Source: Anodontia alba (lineage: Eukaryota > Mollusca > Bivalvia > Lucinida > Lucinidae). From it: a DNA stretch of 64,000 nt. Shown here one piece after another: positions 32,424 to 43,229 of this stretch. The stretch covers positions 59,752,507 to 59,816,506 of the forward strand of contig OZ024826.1 of the NCBI GenBank assembly GCA_964016985.1, read 5' to 3'. The notes beneath the pieces are model-generated. The model ran no database searches. It was not told where the DNA came from and worked only from the letters and a program-made list of their open reading frames with translations. Both the position numbers and the translations under genes were made by a program. Every line of letters starts with the position of its first letter. Within the stretch, counting starts at the first letter, position 1.

Positions 32424-34682
32424 CAGGAACAGTGCAACCATCTAACTTGTTGTATATCCTACAAATATTTACCGTCAGTTAAAATTTAAATGTCCTTGAT
32501 ACTGATTTTTTGTTTTGCTATAAACATGAGCTGCGTCCAGCGAAAACGTGTCGTTAAGGCGCACGCGTTTGCGATCGCTATTAAAATCCCGATCAACAGG
32601 GAAAGACGCAGGCTGTTCAGGGTCTTTGCTGTACATCAACTTATCCTACAGTATCCAATGGTTCTGTAAGTGACCAGTAATAGCCCTGATCACGCTGCAG
32701 AGATACACAATTTGATCTATGCCGGGGTTGTTCGCGTATTGCCTCATTTTTCATGCGGCGCGGTTCTTATATTCTAGAGGTTTGATTCGCGTACTCACAG
32801 GATGTAATTATTAAAGAACAATATAATGTATTATAAAATGTCATTATGCGATCGAAGAGCTAAACAAAAACTGTAATCAATGTAAATGAAGTAATTTGTA
32901 AAGCTTTTTTTTTATTAACATTGTGCCGCTAAAGAGGACTTGATCTGGCAGATTTTTCGCTTTTTAAAACACAGACAACTTGCGAGATTTCCTGTTCTTG
33001 CATTCAGGCGCTCCAAATCCCTTCTGAAAACAGGTCTACTCTAAAGGAAAGAATTTGCTCTCACGAATAGCAAATTCTTTCCGTTCAGAGTAGATCGTCT
33101 TTAGATGGAAGAAAGAAAAAAAACCAACAAAGTTACCTCCCACAAAAATGTATCTTTTCCCTTAATGCGGGGAAAAAGGTATACGAATGGCGAAAGTTCA
33201 GATTAGACTGCGCATGGCTCCAGCCTGATTAAGGCATCCTCTGTTTGTTGATGCATTCTGCAGTATCCATTGATTCTGTAAGCGGACAATGAAGACCCGG
33301 ATTTGCCTGCGCAAATATCTTTTCCGCATAAGAACAAGACATATAAAAAGAACTTAGAGGATATACAAACAGCTAAGTTCTAGAACAGCTTGCACCTCTG
33401 CACAGTCTCATTGTCGTTACCTTGTATCACCAGTATATTCAAAAGTATACAGATTTGGTCACAAGTGAAAAGACAGTCCATGTATCACGAAAACGTGCCT
33501 ATATAATTTTGACCCCCTTAAACCCGATTTTTTATATTATAACTGGGGTTTACAGGGGTATACATTATTTTTCTTTTTTCTGCTTAAAATATAGATTGTG
33601 GGAACTCGTTAGAACCGCCTCGTCACGGCGATTCTAACGAGCATTACAATTTATGTGTTGAGCAGAAACATGAAACATATCAGATTTTTTCTGAAAAGTT
33701 TCATTTTTTTGTGGTAAAAAATTCAGTATATTTGAATAGGCGTGTTTTCCTAATGATTAGAAATCTGCTGCGCTGGATAGTGTTGGCCTCTGATAACAAG
33801 TCTTTGCGATTTGTACCCCTATGTTCCTCGGTAATATATAGTGAAAACAGAGATATGTAGAGGTTTATAATACCAGTATTTGGCATACTTGAAGCAATTT
33901 GAATTTCTTGAACCCGATTTTCAATATGGTATTTTAAATCTAGCAACAGTTTTAAAAGTCATACTCTTAATTTGCTTAATAACAAATAGTCATCTTGTTC
34001 AATATCATATGGTGAATATGCCATGGCTTGCGTAGCCTTAGTTCTGAATTGATTGTGTTGGGGTTTAACGACATGTCAACCCTTGTAGCCTTAGATAAGA
34101 GGGTATCATGATACCCATTTCTCATTTCTCCATACAAATTGTAATGTTTAAAGTTTACAGCACATCTTTTACTACTTGATAAGACATGTTGACATTAAGA
34201 AAAGCCGGATATTGGCATAAAAAAGGTGGGGGTGGGGTAGGGGTGTGGGCTTGGTGCGAGATTTTGAGACGATGAGCGATTATTGTGGTTTACTGTGGAC
34301 TGACATACATAATAATTAAACCATGAACCCATTTATGCCTTGCGCCTCATTAAAGGGACATTGGCAATAGTGTAGACCTAAATTAGACGCCATAGAACAC
34401 GGCGTCTGAACAGGATCTACACTGTTTGCATAAAATAGAGGAATTTATGTAAAACATAGAAATAATAAAAACTATCCAGGCACCCTTTCAATTGGAAACG
34501 GACCTGTCCAAAGATTTAAGGCAGAAGATCCCACTCGGCATAAATGGGTTAAATATGAACGTCAAGGCTGAGTTACTGTAGCTTTTCGTTCTCTTTTAGA
34601 TTAGGCATAAAGGTCTAGCAAAAATGACTGTTATAAACATAACTGTGACTTTTAAACTTATGATAATATCGCATAGAAACCG
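32424..34682. other. 5' flank of receptor A and 3' flank of C
   Basis: 32430-33950 aligns with 24840-26060 (B) and partly with 39580-40720 (C). 34010-34150 aligns with 41070-41160, which marks the repeat boundary of the duplicated unit. 34554-34700 aligns with the 3' flank of A (29401-29560). Contains a hairpin MITE (33484-33754) and a short palindrome (34369-34430). No exon is seen. Confidence 0.65.
33484..33754. mobile_element. Hairpin MITE, ATCACGAAAACACGC family, copy 4
   Basis: Ends atcacgaaaacgtgcc and ggcgtgttttcctaat. The flanks (gaaaagacagtccatg / ggatagtgttggcctctga) rejoin in units B (about 25930-25985) and C (about 40570-40625), which have no element here. Those two are empty sites. 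Confidence 0.85.
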
Positions 34683-34917
34683 TTACAATAGTTTGAGTAT
34701 ACTTGTAGTTATTCGGATTTTACCAAGAGCAATGCCGATGAGAACTAAACACGTGATTACAAATGCAGAAACTACAACAATAAAAGCGATGTGATCAACG
34801 AGTTCAGCAACTTCAATCCAAGTTAAAGAATATTTAGTGACCTTTACATTGAAAGGTAACACATCTGTTGATTCGTGTATCTCACTATTTACCATTACCG
34901 ATTATTGCATAAAAAAC

Positions 34918-35246
34918 AGTGACGCACGTTATTAACAGCCGTGCATTAACCGGCGAAAAGCCGTGTATTAACAAGAAAATTCAGGAGCGGTTAATGCACG
35001 GCTACACAACTTTCAATATGCCCGTACCGGGGCCACAGATTTGCTGCCGTTACGGGATGTTTACTGCCCGGCCCTAGAACGAGCATAGTCCGTGGAAATT
35101 ACGTTCGCGAGACATCTGTGAAAAGGCGAAACAAAATAGTGCAAAAAATAACGCGAAGTGTAGCAAATGTTTTCAGTTTTTATGCAATAATAGCGATCAA
35201 ACATGGTTTTTCAATGGATTTACATTAGTCAGGTCTCTTGGGAGGT

Positions 35247-35284
<38 letters not shown>

Positions 35285-35605
35285 ATTTGGGTTTTACGGC
35301 CCTTTCATGAATATTTCACTTATATCGAGCCGATCGTTCATCGAAGGCGGGCGAAAACCGGAGAACCCGGAGAAAAACCACCTGACCATCCGTAAGCAGA
35401 ACTTGGCTTTCCCCCATATGACCCGAGCGAGGCTCGAACCACAGCGATGAGAAACCTAATGGATTAAGAGTCAACTGTCTTATCCACTAGGCTACGGGGG
35501 CCCGTTTTTGGGAGGTGTTGAAAACCGCGGCCTTCGGCCTCGGTTTTCAACACCTCCCACGGACTTGGCGAATGTTAATGCATGAAAAACCATGTGTGAT
35601 CCCTA
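34918..35605. mobile_element. 420-bp hairpin element, copy 1, carrying a nested SINE
   Basis: Left part 34918-35237 and right part 35520-35605 match 57951-58368 in order. The left end is a foldback (attaacagccgtgcattaac / gttaatgcacggct). The right end is a long hairpin with arms of about 70 bp (gcgatcaaacatggtttttc ... / ... gaaaaaccatgtgtgatc) whose centre is ggccttcggcc. There is no coding frame. It lies within receptor pseudogene C and is itself split by the SINE at 35250-35507. Confidence 0.85.
35250..35507 (-). mobile_element. tRNA-Lys-like SINE nested in the hairpin element
   Basis: On the minus strand the head has an A box (tagcctagtggataag), an anticodon-loop region (gactcttaatcc) like tRNA-Lys, and a B box (ggttcgagcc, 35431-35440). 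The body ends in cgtaaaacccaaatc plus a long A tail (T tract on the plus strand). The direct repeats ttgggaggtgtt at 35238-35249 and 35508-35519 are its target-site duplication. Confidence 0.9.
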
Positions 35606-35847
35606 TATTAAGTCTTTGAATGCTTCCGTTTGTTTACAGTTTATTACATTTCGCTCACTCCTTTTCACAAAGGCAACGTGAGGTACATTGACGAAACATT
35701 ATGATGTTGCAGACTTGGCTAATAATACTCATGAATATCGTCAACCAGTCATGTATTGTTTTGTTTGTCTTCCCAGACAGCCGTAAAACAAATACTGACC
35801 AACACTTGAAGAACTGATGGAATGTAAGAAAATAAGGAAAAAAAGGT

Positions 35848-35985
35848 ATGAGAAAAGTCCAGGGAGAGACACAATCACAAATCGCCGCCCTTCCCAGACA
35901 CCAAGAGGAAGACAAAACCAAACAAGCGCAAATCGAACACACGTACGAAAAGCACTAAGATTGGCTCTATCTTCCCCAAGCGAGG
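35848..35985 (+). repeat. Fragment of the 650-bp repeat inside receptor pseudogene C
   Basis: Begins gagaaaagtccagggag, exactly like the minus-strand starts of the copies at 875-1529 and 60551-61203, and ends after ccccaagcgaggta. It interrupts alignment with A between gtaagaaaataag and gaatataa. A possible aggtat duplication flanks it, though part of that could be element sequence. Confidence 0.8.
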
Positions 35986-36661
35986 TATAATGAATATAAG
36001 GACATGTTAATTGCGTCTCTTGGGATATATCTGTAACGCTGGAGACCATAACACTAAACGCCAAAAATAGCGTCACAGACAGTAAAAGTTGTAAAAGTTA
36101 TTTTCCCGCATTCAATAGGAACCCAAAATACACCAAGGGTGAGGGCAGAAAGTAGAATTAGCGGAAGACCCTTGTGCAGCATTACGAATGCAGGACGGTG
36201 CTTAATGCTGATTGCACAAGAAAAACCACTGGTAATGATGTCACCGTTGATAACGAAATTATGAGAGGTCAACTTTGTTATTGCGGAAGTCAACCAGAAG
36301 TTCTGTATTCTGGTATCGCTCCGAATAAGAAATAAATTCAAATTGATGTTTATCGAATGGATACTTGATCACATTCATTTCACATCCGATATAGAGTCCA
36401 GAAAACGGCGCCTGTGTGAGAGAGCCAGACCGTTGCAGAATTTGAAATTTTAGTGGTCCCTGTCCGAATGTTCTGAATTTGGATTCGGCGCCATACCTTC
36501 TCTTTATCTAGGGACATCTCTGAGATACTGGCATATTCTACAGGTTTTCACTGTAGCTGTGTATCTGTCCTAAACACTGCAATGTGAACTACCACCTACA
36601 TATTACAGTCAATTATGTCAAAAGAATTCAGACTTGTAATCCCAAGCATCACCCTGATCTG

Positions 36662-37597
36662 AAAGAAAAAAAAACAACAAAAGGCCCATGGGCCACTATG
36701 CTCACAAGAGCTCAGGTGGGAACTGCCCACTGGCAGCCATGTATTTTTATAAACCATGGCAGCCCAAGCCCTAGGATGTTACGTACAGATGAAATTTGGA
36801 CGCAATCGGCCCAGTGGATTCAGAGGAGATATTGTTTGAATGTGTTGACGCTAGACGACAGACAACAACGGACAACTGCCCGTACTTTAAGCTCCCCATT
36901 TTATAACCTGTAACGGCTAATATGGTTAATACTTCTATAAAGTCTCAGCCTCATACAGCATATGGTTTCTGAGGAGATGATTTGTAAGTATTTCTATTTT
37001 TTTTTTTTTTTTTTTTTTTTTTTTGCATTTTGCATTTTGGTTTCTATCGAAACCAATAAAAATGAGCAGTGGGCCTAAAATCATATGACAAATAGAACAT
37101 TGCTTAAGAAACATTTCTATGAAAGTTTTGCGAAAATATCTTGAAAGGCTTGGTGATAAATGCCGTTTTTCATTTTTTCCCATTATAAGTCTATGGAAAC
37201 TCTAAGCTGCCACAGCAAAAAAACTAAAGAGCTGAATTTCATAAAGCACATAAAACCTGTAAAGTGTAATATGATGAATATTTCCATAGAGTCTCAGCCT
37301 CATAGAGCATATGGTTTCTGAGGAAATGATATTTTAAGTATTTTTTCTATTTTATTTCTATTTATTTATTTATTGCATTTTGGTTTCCATGGCAATCAAT
37401 AAAAATGAGCAGCAGGCCTAAAATCATATAGCTGATGGAGGATTGCTTAAGTAACATTTCTATGAAGTTTTGTCAAAATATCTACAAAAGCTTGGCAGTA
37501 AATGTCATTTTTTTTAAGTCTATTGAAACTGTAAGTCACCATAGAAATCAAACTAAAGAGCCGAATTTCATAAAAAACAAACAAACAAACAAACAAA

Positions 37598-37639
<42 letters not shown>

Positions 37640-39436
37640 GTTAAGGCAAATGTGGTGAATATTTCCATACAGTCTCAGACTCATGGAGCATATGGTTTCT
37701 AAGGAGAATATTTTTATATCCCGCCACACGATAGTGGAGCATATGGTTTCTAAGGAGAATATTTTTATATCCCGCCACACGATAGTGGCGGGGTATTATG
37801 GTTTCATGTTGGACGTCCGTGTGTCTGTCCGTCCGTCAGTCGTCCGATTTTCGTTTCCAGATGATAACGAGTAAACATCAATGAATTTTTACCAAACTTG
37901 GTATGTGCATTGATATGCAGAGATCTGGTTTGAGATTCTTAATGGGCTAATTTCGTCAAATTCTTACGGAGTTATCTGCCCGCGATGAGATAATGGCGGG
38001 GTAATTTAGTTTAACGTTTGTATTTAAGTATTTTGCTATTTCTTTTTTCATTTTGGTTTCCATGGCAACCAATAACAAAGGCAGATAACACTAAAAGTAA
38101 GGTAGTTAGAATAATTCTTCTTTGTCACACATACCGTGTCATCAAACTAAGTATATTTGAAAATTTTCATGAAAATATTTCAAAACATTAAAGTTATAGC
38201 CTGGACACGAAATTTTGTAAAGAGCAGATAACTAAAAAAAAATATATATAACACTTGGGAGAAGAATCAACTTGCCTGGAAGAGGACCACTCAAGGAACA
38301 GTTCTATAAAAGTTTTGTCAAAATATAGTATTTATGCAAAGTCTCAAGCCTATGTTCCATATGGTTTCTGAGGAGATTTTTATAGATACTTTTCTATTTT
38401 GTTTTGTTTCTATGTTGCCATGGCAACCAATCAAAATCAGCACTGAGCAAAATAATCATCTGCCTAACAGAGGACTACTCAAGGAACATTTCTGAAGCAG
38501 TTTTGCTAAAGTATATGCAATGGCTTAACAATACATGCTAGTTTTCTATTTTCCCACTTAAAGTCTATGGCTAAGTTACCATACAAACCAGAGCTTTTGA
38601 GCAATAGCAAAGAAAAACACAAACTTTGTTGAGGCTAAAAAATATTTCTGCAAAATCTCAGCCCCGTGTTCCATATGGTTTCTGAGGAGATGCTTTTTAA
38701 ACATATTCTTTCTTTTTTTGCATTTTGGTTGCCAGGGCAACAAAATCGGAACTGGGTGGCAAAATCATCTGCCTGGTAGAGGACCATTCAAGGATCATTT
38801 CTATAAAAGGATTGTCAAAATATAGCGATGGCTTAACAATAAATGCCATTTTTTCTATTTTCCCATTATAAGTCCATGGCAACATTAAGTTACAAAACAA
38901 ACCAGAGCTTTTAAGCAATAGCAATGGAAAACACAACATTTATAGAAGCTAATACAAAAAAATATTTCTGCAAAGTCTCAGGCCTATGTTCCATATGATT
39001 ACTGAGGAGATGATTTTTATAGATATTTCTTTTTCCTATTTGTTTGCTTCTATGTTGTCATGGCAACCAATCAAAATGAGCACTAGGCAAACTAATAATC
39101 TGCCTAGTAGAGAACCACTTTAGGAACATTTCTGAACCAGTTTTGTCAAAATATCTGTAATGGCGTAATAATAAATTTTATTTTTTGCTATTTTCCAATT
39201 ATAAGTCTATGGCATTAAAGTTCCCATAGCAACCAAACTTGATGGCTGATTTTCATAAAAAAAAAACCCGCAAACTTAAAATCCCGCAGTGGATAGGTGC
39301 TTCAGCTAAAATTTGGTCTTAATTGGCCAAGCGGCTTCGGAGGAGATGTCGTTTGAAAGTGTGAACGACGCCGACGACGACGGACCAATGCCTATCCTAT
39401 AAGCTCCCCCGGAGCCTTCGGCTCTGGTGAGCTAAA
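36662..39436. repeat. Tandem-repeat array with matching ends (Helentron-like?)
   Basis: Diverged units of about 315-350 bp are marked by catatggtttctgaggagat (near 36958, 37309, 37688, 38355, 38670, 38990) and by 'ggcaaccaat..aaatgagca'. The two ends share a related block (aaatttgg..., ...gaggagat..., ...gacaacgg / gacgacgg..., ...agctcccc). The right end closes with a hairpin (ccggagccttcggctctgg) then tgagctaaaat. This organisation resembles non-autonomous Helitron/Helentron elements of bivalves; that assignment is inference. It occupies the place of the intron and exon 1 of receptor C. Confidence 0.7.
37711..38012. repeat. Dispersed 'cccgccacacgatagtgg' repeat, copy 1
   Basis: Starts with an inverted pair (cccgccacacgatag...ggcgggg) and runs through gttggacgtccgtgtgtc to gataatggcggggtaattta, matching 44630-44880. 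A 50-bp direct duplication (37686-37735 and 37736-37785) lies at its left edge. It is inserted in the array at 36662-39436. Confidence 0.8.
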
Positions 39437-39642
39437 ATAAAAACTGTGGTCTTTCAAAATTATACATCCGTTTTTATTGGGGGAGACAACGTGCAGAGGC
39501 ATCACATATTAAAATTACGAATTTCAAACTTTTGCTTTCACTCCGTGTGTAGCAGCTGGCTGTAGCAGATATTTGAACAGAATAGATTATGTTCAAACAT
39601 TGTGCTGCTTAAGGGGATTTAATCTGGTAGATTTTCAGCCAT

Positions 39643-39879
39643 CATTTCGAAAACACGCCTATTCAAATATATAGAAAATTTCATCTCCAAAAACTATAAA
39701 TTTTCAGATAAAAAACTCCGATATTTTTCATATTTCTGCTCAAAACATAGATTGTGGGTACTCGTTAGAACCGCCTTGACGAGGCGGTTCTAACGAGTAC
39801 CCACAATCTATGTTTTGAGCAGAAATAATGTATACCCCTGTAAACCCCAGTTTTACTATATAAAAGTGTTTTCGTGATG
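39643..39879. mobile_element. Hairpin MITE, ATCACGAAAACACGC family, copy 5
   Basis: Central hairpin gggtactcgttagaaccgcc / ggcggttctaacgagtaccc, right end gtgttttcgtgat. Unit B has an empty site at about 25390 (cttcaattttaaaaggg). Confidence 0.85.
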
Positions 39880-40194
39880 ATTTTAAAAGGATGACAATGT
39901 GTGTGACTTCCTACTGTTGCACAAAGGCACACTAAGCGACTTTTGAAAAAAAAGGTCTACTCTAAAAGGAAATAATTTGCTCTCACGGGAAGAGTAGACC
40001 TTTTCAGATGGAAGAAAGAAACAATTCAACAAAGTTACTACTCACAAAAAGTGCAGCAATTTCCTTAATGCAGGGGAAAAGGAAATTTATTCTTTATACA
40101 AACAGCGGAGGCTCAGATCAGACTACGCATGACCACTGCCTGATCTGTGCCTTCGCTGTTAGTCGATGTATTCTCAAGTAGCCACTCTGTAAGC

Positions 40195-40458
40195 CAACAT
40201 AACTATATAATTGTGACCCCTTAAACCCCATTTTATAGCGTAAAACTGGGGTTTACAGGGGTATACATTATTTTTCTTCTTTCTGCTCAAAAACGTAGAT
40301 TATGAGTAGAACCGCCTTGCCGAGGCAGTTCTAACGAGTACCCACAATTTATGTTTTGTGCAGAAATATGAAAAACATCAAAATTTTTATCTGCAAACTT
40401 TCCGCTTTTTTTTGTCGTGAAATTTTCAATGTATTTGAATAGGCGTGTTTTCGTAATG
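40195..40458. mobile_element. Hairpin MITE, ATCACGAAAACACGC family, copy 6
   Basis: The left end has decayed (ataactatataattgtgac) and the right end is aataggcgtgttttcgtaat. The flank resumes with ggaacttagagcata as in B (25816) and A (33350). Confidence 0.8.
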
Positions 40459-41170
40459 GAACTTAGAGCATAAACAACAGGTCCCAGAACGGCTAACATA
40501 TCTGCGCAGTCTTATTATCGTCTATATGCATCAGTAGATTTCACAGTGTATATAGATTTGCTGCAAGAGAAAAGACGGCCCATGATCAGAATTCTGTTTC
40601 CCTGGATGGTGTGGGCTTCTGATAACAAGTATGTGCAATTTGTACCCAAAATATTCCCCAATTATATAATGTATAGTGAAAACAGAGATATGCAGGGTTC
40701 TGCATTACTAGTATTGAGCAGGATTCTACATTACTAGTATTAGTAGATTTTCAGAAATGAGCCATTCTGAAACCAGATCCCGAGGTTTTAAAACTATTGT
40801 CATGCTCAAATCAGTTGAGCATATAATTTTCTCTGCAAACAAATATGAAACGGTGAACGTTTCATGCTCAGCTTTGTTTTGAAAAAAAAAAAAAAAAAAA
40901 AGAATTTGCAGTTGTTAGTATCTTGAGATTTATTTTGCAGGATAAATTTCACGCTCAGCTGAATTGAGCATGAAACAGTTTTATAATATCGGGGCTCCAT
41001 TTTCAATGTGTCTATTACCTGTAGAACATATGTGCATAACTGTATTTGCTCACAAACAAGGTAAAGAAAATATGGTGAGAATGCCATGGCTTACGTAGCC
41101 TTAGATACAGGGGGTATCAAGATTAATATTTCTTATTTCCTCATAAAATATTTATCACATGGCCGTCAAG

Positions 41171-41431
41171 TTATTCAGTGAAATAACCCATGTCATAAAA
41201 ATCATATAACCGCACGTGTAATAATACCTGCAAGGCTTCCCCCTTGGTTAGCCAAATTATTCTCATTAATATTCGTATTACACCGCTTTTGATAGCAACC
41301 AAGATGGTGTCCACGTTCGCCGAAGCAGGTCCTGCCTTCAATTGTGAGATGATTTTGAGATGAACAATAAAAGTCAGACCGATGGAAGATGAAGACACAA
41401 CGCAATCACAATGTAAAAATATCACGGCCAC
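41171..41431 (-). pseudogene. Possible receptor M3 relic (fourth unit?)
   Basis: The minus-strand frame reads AVIFLHCDCVVSSSSIGLTF followed by IVHLKI, which resembles M3 of receptor A (LLIFLHSVSSTSVGLSIIVV then RLSLKT). It sits just after the duplicated-unit boundary near 41.1 kb, where a further unit would be expected. No M1, M2 or Cys-loop was found around it, so the match could be chance. Confidence 0.25.
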
Positions 41432-42048
41432 CAGAAATATTCATGGAGGTTTAAAGTCGATGTTTTCCGGCAACATATTTGGAGGCACTTTCAACATCGA
41501 TGTCGCCAAACAGTCAATGAAAAAAAATGTTCACTTTCTCCAAAAAAGCATTGTAAGATAACATGGCTTCGACAGTCAATAAATGTGTCAAATTACAATC
41601 CAAACTACAGTTAAAACGTTTTATATTCTTGAAATATGTCATTTACTTGGGTGTATCAACCACCGAAAAAAACTGTATTGATCAAGGTCAATGACCTTTA
41701 AATACGACAGCTGTGGGGGATTTCCCTAATGATTCTCAGTGACGTATTGAATCGCTGAATGACGTTGTTCAATGGAATATTTAGTTTTGAATATGAAATA
41801 TTTATTAGCTCAAATAAAAGTCATTTCCTACTGTTGAACGAAGTAATAAATGGGATATTTATCTTGTTTCTAGTTATTTTTGGTACTTAGCAAATGATCT
41901 GCGAACTATTTTTGTTGCGTAGTACTATTGTATCCTTGGTAGTGAGTTATTCCGCCTTAGCTATGGAAAGCCGTTAACTTAATACATTTTGTGCATTTTT
42001 TTTCTTTTTCTTTTTTTTTTTTTTGTTATCGAAGGGGCCATGTGATAA

Positions 42049-42203
42049 ACAGAATCTTACATTCGTGATCATTTAATATGAAATTTATGAAACTCCTTAT
42101 GTAATTTCGGTATTTTGCTCGGCAAGGTTCGCAAAAATACCGAAATTACCCAAAATTTGTTTCCTAATTCATATTAAATGACCACTCATGTAAGATCCTC
42201 TGT
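42049..42203. repeat. 155-bp palindromic element
   Basis: acagaatcttac...atttaatatgaa...taatttcggtatttt pairs with aaaataccgaaatta...ttcatattaaat...gtaagatcctctgt around a 16-base centre. It is non-coding and MITE-like. Confidence 0.85.
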
Positions 42204-42923
42204 ATGTTGTGAGTTGCGGACATATGAGAAAATACAGATATCTTTTATTCAAATGGGCTTATACAGACCTACAACTTAGGACTATGTATTTTACATGTGT
42301 GTTAACTTATTTGCATCATAGAAATGACCATTGCTCATACTTGTTCTGAGATGGAGAAAAACAGTAAAGAGAACAGGTTTATTGCACACGTGCTCTGTAA
42401 CGTTTGAACTACAACTGAAATGTCAGACCCGGAATTATATTTAATTATGAATGTATTTATTTTTATTGTTTTGTTGTTCTTTTTATAATATAAATATATA
42501 CAAACTTGTACTTATTGTATCATTTATTTACGACATATTTATGACATTTTTAGAAATGCAGAAGGTCGTCCAATATATGGTCAATATGAATTCAGCCAAA
42601 ACACTTTAGAAGCACTTTTTTGAGTTCAATTACTACTAAGATAGCTTACTATGACAATAATATGATGTATTTGGTATGACCGAAAACATTTTTTTTTTAT
42701 GTTTACACAATGATGTATGACAATCAATAATATATCTGAGGTTGCAGCACATTTGCGGCACTAATTGAGATATACTAAGTCCATCTACCCTGCTTTCGAC
42801 AGCTTTCAGAAAACGTTTTTGTGTGGCATCTAACTCAGAATTAGTAAATCTGCAATTTACCAAAAATTTCATTCTATTTAGAGGTTAAAAATGTAAAAAA
42901 AAAAATGCTGTAAAAGTAGGTTG

Positions 42924-43229
42924 TTGTGTTGAGGTTTTACGGCCCATTCAACCCAATGGGTCATGTCGACCGCGGTCAGTTTACCTAACTACCTAACCAC
43001 ACGTTTACTGGGCAGGCTTAGTCCTCTAAGCGGTTAACCAGTATTGTGCACATTCTTTCGCCAGAAACTGATCACTGCCCTTCTTGAATCAACGGAAGGG
43101 AGAGAATGACCGTAGAAAATATTTCATGATCAATCTCCACGAAAGAATGTTGCGACCTCGGCAGGGGTTGAACCCGCGACCTCGTGATCTCCAGTTGGAC
43201 GGCGCATCCAACTGAGCCACCGAGGCCGG
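42924..43229 (-). mobile_element. tRNA-derived SINE, full-length copy
   Basis: Minus-strand copy of the 12941-13251 family; the tRNA-like head is near 43152-43229. Imperfect flanking repeats gtaaaagta / gtaaatgta may be the target-site duplication. Confidence 0.88.

Larger units (their letters stand above)
34683..36658 (-). pseudogene. Cys-loop receptor C, degenerate exon 2 with insertions
   Basis: An acceptor-like site at 36659-36661 precedes sequence alignable to all of exon 2 of A. The alignment covers LGITSLNSFDII, the N-domain (several in-frame stops), M1 (LPLILLSALTLGVFWVPIEC), M2 (LFLAFSVMVSS), part of M3, the M3-M4 loop (LRLSGKTNKTIHDWLT) and M4 (VDHIAFIVVVSAFVITCLVL at about 34710-34790). 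Damage includes stop codons in the first 100 codons, loss of the Cys-loop frame, a frameshift between M1 and M2, a 138-bp repeat fragment at 35848-35985 in the M2-M3 region, and a roughly 690-bp nested element (34918-35605) in the cytoplasmic loop. No exon 1 is found. It cannot encode a receptor. Confidence 0.88.
39437..41130. other. 5' flank of the lost exon 1 of receptor C
   Basis: 39580-40740 aligns in order with the 5' flanks of A (32920-33860) and B (25370-26060): gtgctgcttaaggggattta, ggaagaaagaaacaa, agcgg-aggctcagatcagac, and tgataacaagtatgtgcaat. 41075-41130 repeats 34010-34130, so a new unit begins about here. Two hairpin MITEs lie inside. Confidence 0.7.

Noticed and set aside
35418..35503. 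Apparent tRNA-Lys gene
   Set aside because: It is the head of a SINE with a long A tail and a 12-bp target duplication.
36662..39436. CRISPR-like array
   Set aside because: Units are over 300 bp, diverged and without spacers; this is a eukaryotic repeat element.
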